Shown here: one piece after another, positions 31,962 to 42,809 of the stretch
Position numbering within the stretch: the stretch's first letter is position 1
Layout: each line of letters starts with the position of its first letter
DNA from: Cystobasidiopsis lactophilus
Taxonomy: Eukaryota; Basidiomycota; Agaricostilbomycetes; Agaricostilbales; Chionosphaeraceae
DNA: 64,000 nucleotides
Direction of reading: 5' to 3'
NCBI GenBank assembly: GCA_001599975.1
Contig: BCIO01000004.1
Span: forward strand, 251,828 to 315,827
Notes under the pieces: model-generated
The model's database searches: none
Told to the model about the DNA's origin: nothing
The model's input: only the letters and a program-made list of their open reading frames with translations
Made by a program: the position numbers and the translations under genes

Positions 31962-33866
31962 ATGCACTGCTTCAGTAGCTTGCCAGATGACTGCCTCATC
32001 CAAATCTGCTCTTGGCTCGACGTCCCGGCGTTCTGCGCCTTGTCAGCATGCTCGAAATCGCTAGCTCTGACCTTGTCAGCGCACTCGGAGCCTATCTTCC
32101 AAGCTGTAGCTCGGCGCTGCGGTTATCTGCAGGCGCAATCAGCTGGCGACGCATCCCTGCTGCCGTCACTGCCTCCCACATCAGAAGACAGGCCGGCTTC
32201 GCTCCGAACGGCCATCGCTGCGCAAGCATCTGGGCAGCATGCATTTTCGGGCTGTACCACTTTCAAACAGCTGTGTGTGAAGCGCGCAAAGGTGGACAGA
32301 CAGTGGGCATTGGGAACTCCGGTCAAGACCTCATTCTACGACATTCCTGGGGGAGTTTGGCGCTTCAAGATGGATACAAGGGAAGGTCTTTGTGTCTTCT
32401 CGAATAAAGTGGGAGATCTTGGCGCCTTCTCGGTTGGCTCCAAGTGGCTAGGCCGACTGTGGAGTGTCAGAAGCCCCGACTTGCGAAAGTGAGACCGTTC
32501 TTCTGCCAACGCTGATTCGCAAGACTAAATGTATCTCTACAGCGCTCATGTGGAGCTCAGCAGTAAGTGCAGCTGGTACCTTGCATCCGTGCACGAATCT
32601 GAACTGGCCTAGATTCGCATTTTTGCGTGTTTGCGCGCGGCAGATTCCACCTCTATCAGCTGCGAAAACTTGTGAGCTCAAGCCCTTCAACTCCGGATCG
32701 CCCAGAAGATACCTTCGAATTCCGATGGCTGCGATCCATCACGCCCCCTGGAGACATCTACTGCTACAAGATGCGATTCCCTTATCTGGCAACGGCTGGA
32801 GAGTTAGTGGGAACTCAAGAGACAGCAGTCTACTTGATCAACGTGGAAACGGGTCGCGTCGAGCTGACAACGCGCATCCCGTTCGACTCAATAGTGAGGG
32901 CAATTCTGCGAGGCACTAAGATGTCAGCTGATCTGACCATACAGTTTTACATCGAGCTGTGAGTGAAGATCGTTTGGCCGAGGTATGTCTGAGCAAAAGT
33001 GGCGTGCCACAGGGACAACGATTTCATTTTTGTGGCGACCGAGCACACTGTCGTCTACATCTCTCGACCAACTGGGCAGTGTGCCGGCTGCTTTCCACCA
33101 TATCTGCCATGGGATAGGTCTGTAACGCGCTCGACTCTCAGAAGCAAGGGGAATGTGGTTGCGGTGCACCATGATGGTGTGGGCGGCAGAATGGTTGCCC
33201 TTCGCGGCCAAGGTGCCATCCTGGTGACTAGCTCTTACAATTCGGCAGTCACCTCACAAGAAGAGATTGAGCGCCACACATGGGTGTGCGAGACGCCCGG
33301 CCATCTACAAGAACTGTCGGTTGAGAACGGCCGAGCCGTGTTCACGCTCTTCGTGCGTTCCCCACCTGCTCGATTTTGCCAAGCAGTGTTCTAAATTGAA
33401 GACGCAGGAAGCTCGTGATCTTCAGAATGGCAGTTTGGACTGCTACTCCATGTACATGATGCAGCTCCCTTCGGCCGGATCCGCTCGATCGCCTCCGCCT
33501 GCGTTGCATCTGATCGACCCTGTGCTGCCTTCCTCGTCTCATCCCAGCAGAATTGAATGCGATGGATCCGCCATCTATGCGAGCCTGCAGCGCGACTACC
33601 GCCCTTCGCAAAAGTTGGAGTCGACTCTCGCAAAGTGTCAGATTCTTGTCGCCAACGCCGACTGGGTGTGGCACGACCTGGAAGAAAACGATACACACAA
33701 AGTCCAGTTCAAGTACAAGGGCCGGGGCAAGGAGAGCTACGGACGCTGGAGGGAGCCGTCTGCTGAGGAGCTCGCCACCATGAACGCAGAGCTCAAGGTC
33801 TCGCATGTGCTGGAGGGTGGCCCTCGGCCCTCGTGTATACTAGTTCACAGCTTTGACCCGGTTTAG
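31962..33866 (+). CDS. F-box protein with a propeller-like C-terminus
   Basis: It starts MHCFSSLPDDCLIQICSWLD, an F-box, then VPAFCALSACSKSLALTLSA. About 500 residues follow with repeated beta-rich segments that look propeller-like (GVWRFKMDTREGLCVFSNK, GRFHLYQLRKLVSS, YLATAGELVGTQETAVYLIN, DFIFVATEHTVVYISRPTGQ, MVALRGQGAILVTSSYN). Introns lie near 32490, 32570, 32900-33010 and 33350-33410. It ends in VSHVLEGGPRPSCILVHSFD. It is unrelated in its C-terminal part to the tandem F-box trio. A role as SCF adaptor is inferred from the F-box only. It follows PSY2 by 235 bp on the same strand. Confidence 0.75.
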
Positions 33867-33994
33867 CCCTCTCCAAAGGGAAAACAATATTGCACAAGAT
33901 AAGCGGTAAAAACCTAAAGAGTGGTACGGAAAAGACGGAGAGACAGACGGGGAATCTTTAGAGCCCGTGTATTAGTAGTAAAGCGAAAGGGTTT

Positions 33995-36900
33995 TTAAAC
34001 TGCGATGGCTTCAGATCGTGCTGTTTCGAAAGAGCGTTTGGGCTTCGCTGGTGCAGCAGAGTCATCTTGTGAGGCACCCTCTCGAGTTTCGTGGAGGTCG
34101 CTCGTGCTGACTTCGCTATCGGAGGCGGCGTCGTCGCCACTGTCGTCCAGATCAAGAGGGGGGACTGGTGATTGGAGAAAATGGGCCGGGTCGCAGGAGC
34201 CAGAGAGAAACCACTCCGCCACCCTTGATTCTAGCGAGTCGTTCGTCACTTCCAACTGCACCCCTTCGGGCGCTTTGACTGCTCCCGGCTCTTCATCTTG
34301 ACCTCCAGCAAAATTGTCCAAAAGAGCCAGGCATGACGCGACGTCTTTGCAGGCAGCCATCTGGTTCCGCAAGCTTGCCCACAGCATTGCAACCTCGTCC
34401 TCCCTGGGAACTTCGAGGTCGGCTGGGCCAACAGGGTGAGAAGGATCCACGAGAGACTCGGCTTTGCTAGGTGCCGCAGAAGAAGAAGTCGCGGTCGCAG
34501 ACTCGGCCTTGAATGCGGCAGGTCGACCTTCCTTTGGAGCAGTTGGTAGAGCGACGGCATCTGGGAGCGGGTCACGCTCGCCGATGGTCTTGGGTGGGAC
34601 AAAAGGCGCCGAGTCTTCCGATCTGGAGATCGAACGAGGGTAGGTCTTTCGCGGAAGCGTAGATTTCGTTTGCGCGACCGGAGGTGCAGTCTGCGAGGAA
34701 GAAGACTCCTCGGTGTCCTTCTTGGAAAAGGCCGCAGATGCGGCTGCCACCGCCACTGGGGCTGCTACTGTGGCCATACCGGCGGCGGCCGCAGCAGCCG
34801 AGTAGTGGGCCATATCTGATGAAGATGGCGTCGGCACTCGCTTGATCTTGAGACTGCGCTCAGGGCTTTGTGGTGGAGTCAGCGGCATGGCAGGGTGTGG
34901 AGGAGCCGAAGGCATGGTGGCTTGATTGGACAGAGGGTTGATTTTAGTGGGAGGCGTCTTAGTGAGAGCAGCGATATTGTCAATACTGTGGTCCGGCGTC
35001 ATGAGGCCATGCTTGCTAACGGGCTGTTGCGTGGTCGAAGTGGTTCGAGGAGGTGCGCTGACTTGACTGCTGGGCGGCTTGGCAACAGGCGCAGGCTGTC
35101 CGTTGCTGATGGGAGCAGCGGGCGCAAGCGCTGGCTGACGATGACTGGCAGGTTCGACACTGGCAGCCGCCGACTGACGAGCGGGGGGCCCAACATCGTC
35201 GAAAGGGGCGCGCTCAGGCTCGCGAGTCTCGCGGAATCTGGGCGAGAACTCGGGCGCGGTGGAAGGCCTGTCCGGCGAGGCCTTGATATGCATGGTGGCC
35301 CGGCGAGGGTCGCTGGAAACCGAGCCGTAATCAGCGCTCATGTTGCCAGGTTGTTTGTGCCTGGGCTGGCTATCGAAGTTTGGCGTCCTCTCGCCGTTGC
35401 GGGTGCCCGCGAACTGGGCAGCAGGGCTGGGGTGGTGATCTGGCGCAAACTCCTGGTGGGTGGGGCTCTTGTTCATTCCCATAAAGTTGCGTAGACGGCC
35501 GGAGGAAGGCTTTTTCTTCATCGAGTCAACCGAGGAAACGGTGTCCGAGCGCTCGGTTCGACCGGAAGGAGGCGGCATGACGCCAGGCGGAGGTGCGCGT
35601 GCCAGGAAATCACTGTAGGGCTCCATGAAAACCTTGTCAAGGGGCAGAGTAGGGGCAAAACGCGTACATCAAGTCCTTGCTGCCTCCCGGCGCAGCACGC
35701 TCGTCCTTCGGCTGCAGGCGGGGCCTCGACCCGGAAACGGACTTGGAAGGATTGCGAGAAGCGTTGATTGGTTTGGGCGCAGAGAGATCGGGGTGGGACG
35801 CGGAGGCGGCAAGGACTTTGGGCGGTAAAGTGACGCGCGGGCCAGCATCCGAGGCGGCCCAAGGCGGCTCAGAAGAGAGCAAGTCCATGAGCGACTCCTT
35901 CTTCGCCTTCTTGCCGTAGCCAACAAAGTCGTCGTCCTCGTCCGAGTCCTCCACCAGGTCGGTTTTGAGAGCTCCACGCGCTTGCAAGCGACTGACCGGC
36001 TTAGCCGTATGGCGAGGTGGGTTCATTTTGCTCTGCAGGCCGGCGTGTGAGGACAGTGCTTGATAAAAAAAAGAGGCAGGGAGCGCACGCCAAATCGATC
36101 TGGAGTGAGGGTCAAAACTTTGCTGTCGGCGCGACATGGGTCAGCGGCATCAATACGACGAGCTTCAGGATGCGCTCACGTTTGCCCGCTGGACATCAGC
36201 TTCTCAAAGCTGTCCCTGGCCTCCGTCTCGAAGTCTTCGTCGCTCTTTGAGAAAGAAAGAGAAACAGGGGGCGTTAGCGCCAAAAGGTCCGTGCGGCCAG
36301 ATTGCCTGGTCATGTGGCGGCCAACTCACCAGGTCGAAGAAGGTCGTGTTCGCAGCCAGAGGCGGCATCGTCTCGTCAATACTCGTTTTGGAGGCTCCGC
36401 GGGGGCGCAGGGGTCCGGAGTCGACGGAGCCTCGAGCGCTGTTGGCGGTCGAAGGCCGAGAAACGGATGCCTGTCGCCCTGAACGACTTCGTACGCTCTG
36501 CTTGCGAGAAACGGTCGCGTTGCGCTCAATGACTTGACAGCAGCGCTGAAAGGGCGTCAGCAGAAGCGCACAGAACGGACCGAAAATATCCTCACCATGT
36601 TCTCCAGCACGTCCCACATGCTGTTTCAGGATGGTTTCTTCAGCTTCCCTTATAGATAAGCAATATACTAACGCCTACCTTTGATCTTCCTTCAAGGCCA
36701 GGTACAGATGGGCCGGAAGGGCATCGCCGACGGCGGCCTGGCGTTCAACGACACGAGCCACCGCCAGCAAGAGGAAGTCTCCAATCTCGAGGATAGTCCA
36801 AGTCGCATAAAGACCAATAGCAGGAGTGAGAGAAAGCGATGCCGTCGAAGGACTAATTTGCTGCACAGCCGTCAAAACCGCCTCTGTGCTGCCTTTGACG

Positions 36901-37593
36901 TTGGCTGCCAGCACGGTCGGACTCTCTCTGCTGAAGGACTTGGCACGAAGGGCAAGAGCGACTAGAATCGAAAGGCGGATTTAGGCCAGGCGCAAGCAAA
37001 GGGAGAGGGTGACTGACCAGTCCCGAGCTGCTGGACCCATCGGGAAAGCTCTCGATGCACAGCGCCAACGGGAACAGAGCCGGTGCTCGCCCAGTCTTTC
37101 TTGACGAGGGCCACATCATTGCGAAAAGAGCGGTCTTTGGCGCATAGGTCCTGCCAGGCCATCCGTGTCAGCCCCAATGGGAAGGTGGGCGAGCGCAAGG
37201 TTCTCACCCTGATGGCAATCTCAGCTTCCAAGGCTGCATTCCGGCCGACGAAGTTGGGAAGAGCCTTGGCCAGCCCTTTCTTGTAGGACTCGGTCGTCAG
37301 CGGGAGACTCAGCGAGCTCCCGTCGGCGCACGCGGTGCATGCCGACTCCAGCAGCTCGCACAGAAAGGTATTGCTGTTGTCAGCGGTCAGAAACTTGCTA
37401 ACCTACATTTTCTATCGAGATCCTCACAGGCATTGAAGAGTTAGCGGCGCGACGGTGATGGGCCGCACTTGCGATAGCACGCCCTCTGCGCGGTGCGGGA
37501 GTCGCCTTTTCAGCGAAAGCTCTGCGGTCTTGAGCCACGCTACTTACCAGCATAGGCCGTCGTGAGCAGCTGGAAGTCTGCAGCAGGCGGCAT
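33995..37593 (-). CDS. Large unknown protein with helical N-terminus and disordered C-terminus
   Basis: I do not recognise the family. Predicted start MPPAADFQLLTTAYA; exon joins in phase give EGVLSQVRPITVAPLTLQCL and NTFLCELLESACTACADG, then helical blocks LALALRAKSFSRESP-like, IGLYATWTILEIGDFLLLAV and ENMVEE-like around 36.6 kb. After several short introns comes an acidic segment (TDLVEDSDEDDDFVGYGKK) with MDLLSSEPPW, then about 540 residues of Ser/Pro/Ala-rich sequence in one exon (33995-35626). A helical block near the end (EVAMLWASLRNQMAACKDVA) and an acidic Ser-rich tail close it. The first 150 residues could be a histone-fold-like or armadillo start, but that is a guess. It lies tail to tail with the F-box gene, 128 bp away. 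Confidence 0.6.
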
Positions 37594-39377
37594 CAGCAGC
37601 GAAGGAGCTTGTACCTTTCTCGCGTTCGGCGCATGCGCACCTGCAAATTGCTCTCCGCTTGGCATGGCTTCGTCCAGCGAATGGGGATCGGTTTACACAG
37701 ATCGATATCGACGCTGCTTGTACTACAACAACAGAGCTGAAGGGAGGGGTATTGCAAAAAAGAGACTGTGGAATGATCGTTGCCGTGGAAGAAGAGAGCG
37801 GAACGGAGGGCACGCTCCTCCTATCTTTTGTTCTGGGAGGGAAGGCCTCCAAGTTTGGCCAACTCTAACCAACTATCCATTGCACACGTGTACCCTTAAT
37901 GCGCCGACGAGCCTTGTTACCCAGAGCTGGAGAGGGAGCCGAGGAAGCTCAGCACGCAAGACGGGAGCCAGCAGCACGAGAGATGAGACAGCTAGCGCTT
38001 AGCCTTTTTCTGATCATCTGGGCCGGCCAAACGTCACTGAATCTCTGGTAAAGTTGTTCTGCCAAGGCCTCGAATGCCAGCGTGTGGCCAGATCCAGACG
38101 AGCCTGGTTGCAAGGCAGACTTGGTGGCGTTAGGGTTGGACCAAAGCGCTTTCCTCCGGATGTTGCTTTCCTTCTCGAGCTCGAATGTTGATATCGATAG
38201 AATGCTTTTTGCATCCCGCGTCGAAGACGGCACTGCAGCTCAAGCTGAAACCAACCTTCCGCAAATTGCAAGATCCGGCGCATGTCGTAGGTGAGGTGTA
38301 TCTCGGGACGTGGCGTTGACTCTACTAGAGTACTGAGCTTGCTCGTGTGTGGGAAGGGTTTCGTTGTCGTTCAGACAGTGGCAGCTTCGCGAGCATTCGA
38401 ACCGACCGGGATGCCAACCCATTGGCCGTGTCGAAAAGGTTTTGGTAGCAAAGGGGCCTCTTGTTTCCGAGAAGAACATCGTACATAGCAGAGAGGCTGA
38501 ATCGTAAGGCACAAAACGCAGAGGTCAGCGCAGGCCAGAGAGCCACAGGCAGACGCTTCGATTTTGGGTGGCAAAGGGGCAATGCGCAGGGCGGGCGGGA
38601 TTAGAAGTGACCACGCTCGGCAGCTCTTCAAGCCTATGCGAAGCAAAGGAGCAGATGAAGCCCAGGAACATCGTCAACCACGAGCAAGGGAAGGGCAACT
38701 TGCTTGCGCAGGAAGCGAGCATGAGCCGCTGCGGGAGACCCTCTCAAAGTGCTCTTGCTGCCGAACGACGGCTTCGGTCTTCGTTTTCTTTACCCAGAGG
38801 AGAGAAACCATGCTCGGACTACTCAACGAGCGTGCTGGCTTGCACCACTGCCTCCTTTTTTGCCAGCCTGACGGTCCTGAATTCTAAGATCTCGAAATGC
38901 TTGTTGTCCAAGCAAGTCCAAAGCTCTGCAGGGCTGACAGCTTCAGATACGGAGTCAGATGTACATGGACCTGCGATGACATTGCCTTTGGAAGTCTGTC
39001 TGACTCTTAAATATTGGAATCTGCATCATGCCCCTGCTGGCTGTTCTTTGGGGAAGGCAAATATGCACAGACCTCAAGATTATCAGAGCGTCGAAAGTGC
39101 CTGTATGGGCCTCGCAAGAGAAAGACAGGCTGAGGCAAGAAGCTGTCTAGTCTTCCTCGCCTCAGGGCTTGGGCTTCGACTTCATGTCTCTTTCGTGCGC
39201 TCGACCAGAACAACGCCCGTTCTCTGTCTGCCCCCTTCCCTTCCGTTACTGTCTGTCAACGCCAGTTCTGACCGCCCATACCGTGGCTGCCTCCTGCCTT
39301 TCCTTCTGCGACTCAATACCTCTCAATTCTTCCATCGACGAGTTCGGACCTTTGTGGCATTAGGCGAATCACCCATC
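37594..39377. other. Mostly empty intergenic stretch
   Basis: 1.8 kb without a gene I can defend. A minus-strand open frame at 37949-38233 (from LSISTFELEKESNIRRKALW to ALAEQLYQRFSDVWPAQM) has protein-like composition and a possible acceptor at its 5' end, so a small gene or exon is possible. The long plus-strand frame over 38568-39377 looks random. One GGTGGCAAA site lies at 38567-38575. Confidence 0.4.
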
Positions 39378-40526
39378 ATGCATCACTTTCAGCGCGACCC
39401 AGGAGTGCAATATGTCTATCCAGGTGGTAAAAAACCACAGCCTGGTTATATTGCTGCGCGTCTCCGGTCCGAAGACCACAGACTCAACAGACCACAAGGC
39501 CTTCCGCCACTGTCGCAGGGCAGCTATCACCTCCAGAGCCTATGGAAATACGTCAACGACACGGTTGCTCGCTTGGAGCGGTCGCCCGTGACATACCGCT
39601 CTGGGCCAAGCACTGACTGGCTTTCTGCTCTTTGTGGTAGATTCTTGTCTCAGTGCAGTGATCTAAAGCTTATCAACAGCGATGACAGGGGTGACGACTC
39701 AAGCGATTCAAATGCTGGCCCAAAACGTCCCCAGATGGCTCGAACCCTCCATCTTAATTCAATGTTGTGGGATCTCGCGGCTCGATGCCGCGGATGATGA
39801 CTTGAACCGACGAAATGCGATAGAGCTCGTGTGGGTTTGGATCTGCCACGAAAGCGCTCGACGTCTTGGCGTTAGTGCATGTTTCATGAAGGCGGTGCTA
39901 TTCTCACTCGCCCCTTCGCGACAGTACCAATCGTCAGCGTTCATCTTCAACCCTGAATGTCAGTACATAAATTGGACAAACCCTGCACTCTTGACATGCT
40001 GAGCTGACGGGCAGTGCGCGGCGCGACCGATCACCTGCAGTTCTTCAACCATTTAGATCTCAAGGGAATAGACAAGGAGCTCCCAAAAATGGAACTGAGA
40101 AAGTATAACTGCACTATACTCTTTGACTTCACGCATAGTAGGTAGTGCTCGCTGTGCAGATAGCGATTGTGATGTGCTTGTCAGTGGGCGTTTACGAGGA
40201 TGCCGTGAAGCACGCCACTCCGCAGGCTGATCTTCCACGTCTTGGGCTTTTTGGTACACACGAAGGCAGAAACAATCTGTTGAGAGGTGAGTTCAGTGAA
40301 TGCTCAAACCGCTGCTCATCTCACCCACACCAGAATAGCCTATCCTACTCGGCATGTGACTACTCTGGCGCCGCCCTTACCTTCTGCTGGTCAAGAAGGC
40401 TGGGATCCCCGTGATGTTGACGCCATCGACATAATCTTCTTCAAGCAACGAAACTATAACGCAGCCGCCCGCAAGGAAGACACTGTCCGTTCTATTCCCG
40501 TCAAAGTCTTCAACTACCAGCTCTAA
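39378..40526 (+). CDS. Hypothetical protein, five exons
   Basis: Unrecognised. Starts MHHFQRDPGVQYVYPGGKKP and continues YHLQSLWKYVNDTVARLE. Exon 2 starts at about 39682 with TTQAIQMLAQNVPRWLEPS and includes NAIELVWVWICHESARRLGV. Exon 3 is near 40016 (RGATDHLQFFNHLDLKGIDK), exon 4 near 40145 (SVGVYEDAVKHATPQADLPR). Exon 5, at about 40330-40526, has HVTTLAPPLPSAGQEGWDPR and ends PVKVFNYQL. Most joins use clear GT-AG signals, but the join between exons 3 and 4 is unresolved. No signal peptide or membrane segment is seen. Confidence 0.5.
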
Positions 40527-40932
40527 TGTTTGGATTTTAGTTTGTCATGTTCAACTCTAATCCCAAGTGAACCAAGTGAAATTGCTCATTCGAGGCCTGG
40601 GTGGCAAATCCCAACGTGGCAAATCCCAATTCACTCTTCTCTCGTTATGCACACGCCTTCCCATAGACCTGTACAGGAATTTATCATTATATAGCCTCTT
40701 TTCCTTCGATGCTCGATTGGACCAGGCAGGGCGACGAAATTGGGCCCTCGTCGATCTGAACTGCCCGCTGCGCCATCGCCCAGCAGAAAGCTGGAAGCGA
40801 AGCCCGAGATTGTCGCATTGGCATTCAGGGACCACGGAGCTGCCTATAATGGCGATCCCATGTTGAAAGCACCACTTGAGAGGCGCCGATCACCAAAGGC
40901 GACGCCACCCTTTTGCTCCGCAACTTCCAGAG
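40527..40932. promoter_or_regulatory. Upstream region of the SDR gene
   Basis: 406 bp. Contains GGTGGCAAA at 40600-40608 followed by CGTGGCAAA at 40615-40623, a close tandem pair of PACE-like sites. No gene seen. Confidence 0.3.
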
Positions 40933-42267
40933 ATGGACCTATCTAAGCTGTTTGATGTGAAAGGAAAAGTCGTCCTGGTGACTGGAGGTTAGTTTCAGGT
41001 CTCTTGTCAAAGGCCCAAGGCGCTCAATGTGCACGCAGGCGTGCGTTGAGACTGGCCTCTCTTCTGATTGATGTTCTCCGCTCAAGTTCCCAAAGTCCAA
41101 GGGCATCGGCTTGATGGTAGGTGTCTCGAGTTCTCTTATAGGAAATCAACTGAAGGCACCAGATTGCCACCGGCTTCGTGCAAGCTGGAGCCAAGGTCTA
41201 CATCGCTTCGAGGGACGCAAAGTCGCTGGGTCAGTTCTGTCTCCGTCGCGGACTGGCCGCCACCTCATGCTAGAAGCAGAGGCCACTTCGAAAGAGCTGA
41301 CGAAACTGGGGCCCGGGACCTGCCACTTCATTGTTTGCGACCTGCAAAAGGTGAAGGACATCGAGAACCTGGCCGCCGAGCTGGGCAAGCGAGAATCGAG
41401 TGAGACTGCCGTTCGCGCATTTTCAGGCTTTACCTTGTTGCTTACACACCCCTTCAGAGCTACATGTGCTGGTTAACAACTCTGGTGCTTCAGTGAGTGG
41501 CGTGGTGTCATTGCCGTCTTTTGCCGTGGCTGAACCTCTGGACCAGTGGGGAGCCCCATTAGAGACCTACCCAGACGAGGCCTTCACTAAGGTTATGAAT
41601 GTGGGTCTTGGGAGCCCTGCAGCTCAATCAGGTGTTCATGCGGATAGCCCAGCTCAACCTGCAACGCGTGTTCACCACCATCCAAAAGCTCGTGCCCTTA
41701 CTCAGAGCTGGCGCCTCGTCACCGACCGGAAAAGCACCCTTCTCAGATCCAGCTCGGATCATCAATATTGGCAGTGTCGATGTGAGGCTCGCCTTCTGGC
41801 TCCAAAGGCGCGAAGCTGACTGTGACATACAGGGCGAACGGGTTTCTCCTCTGTGAGGGCATTTCCCACATTCCATGAATAAAGTGAATTGAGTCTTTTC
41901 AGACACACGGCCTTCGCCTACTCTGCGAGCAAGGCGGCTCTCAGCCACATGTCTAGAAATCTTGCTTCCCATCTCGGCCCGGATGGCATCACCAGCAACT
42001 GCATCGCCTGTGGCATGTTTCCCAGCAAAAGTGTGCCCACTTTGCTCTTGTCGAAGGACGGCAATGCTAATAATAAAAGTGTCAGTGTCCAAGTCGACGC
42101 TCAGCACCTTCGGCAAACTCATCGACACTCACTTGCCGGCCAAGCGTGTGGGTACACCAGAAGACATTGCTGGCACCTGCTTGTTCCTGTCCTCCAGAGC
42201 TGGAGCTTGGGTCACGGGTGCCGTTTTGCCACTGGACGGCGGGCTCATGGTGACTGCCAAGTTGTGA
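40933..42267 (+). CDS. Short-chain dehydrogenase/reductase 1
   Basis: NAD(P)-dependent oxidoreductase of the classical SDR type. Starts MDLSKLFDVKGKVVLVTGG; after a small exon near 41.1 kb it continues IATGFVQAGAKVYIASRDAK. Next are HFIVCDLQKVKDIENLAAEL, the NNSG variant of the NNAG motif (LHVLVNNSGASVSGVV), RIINIGSVD with the catalytic Ser, and YSASKAALSHMSRNLASHLG with the YxxxK pair. It ends RVGTPEDIAGTCLFLSSRAG and GAVLPLDGGLMVTAKL. The order and end resemble RhlG-like 3-oxoacyl reductases. At least six introns. The substrate cannot be read from sequence. Confidence 0.85.
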
Positions 42268-42809
42268 AGTTGTTTCTTGCATGGCACCCCCAGCACGCAG
42301 CATCTTTCTCTCTTGTTCGACCAAGACCTATGGGTTTAAGGCCAGAACCAGAGGCGCGGCATAAATGGCTACGGCGGGGAGATCAGGTTGGCAGGCCACT
42401 CAGGCAAGCGCTGGACGAAGCAAGTGAGCGGGATAGCATGCAACGGGGATACGGACGTGTCAGGCTCCCAGAGCAAGCCAAAAGGCAAAGGGCCACAAGT
42501 GGACAACGATCGAGGCAAGAAGCTTTGAGAGGGTCTCGATGTTTTGAATTTGGTTGCGCTGCATCCAGCGCCCTCGCCAGCAACCTGTTGCCCTGATCGC
42601 CGCTTGCTGGGCCCACCCTAGACCCTTGTGTTACGCGCAACCGAGCGGACACTGGCCTGAGAAGCGATCGCCGGTGATTTGAAGCAGGAAATAAACAATC
42701 ATGGCCTCTCCCGCTGTTCGTCTTGTTGCTCGCTTTGCTTGTTGTGCTTTGGGGATCACAGCTCACCAGCGAGCAACAGCGCGCCACGTACGAGCTGTAC
42801 CCGTCTGAC
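42268..42809. other. Intergenic, promoter of the coiled-coil gene
   Basis: 542 bp with no gene seen. An open frame continues upstream of 42810 but lacks an ATG until there. Confidence 0.45.

Noticed and set aside
38568-39377. Upstream extension of the hypothetical gene at 39378
   Set aside because: The frame is open, but its residues look random and no conserved start is seen; the ATG at 39378 starts the protein-like part.
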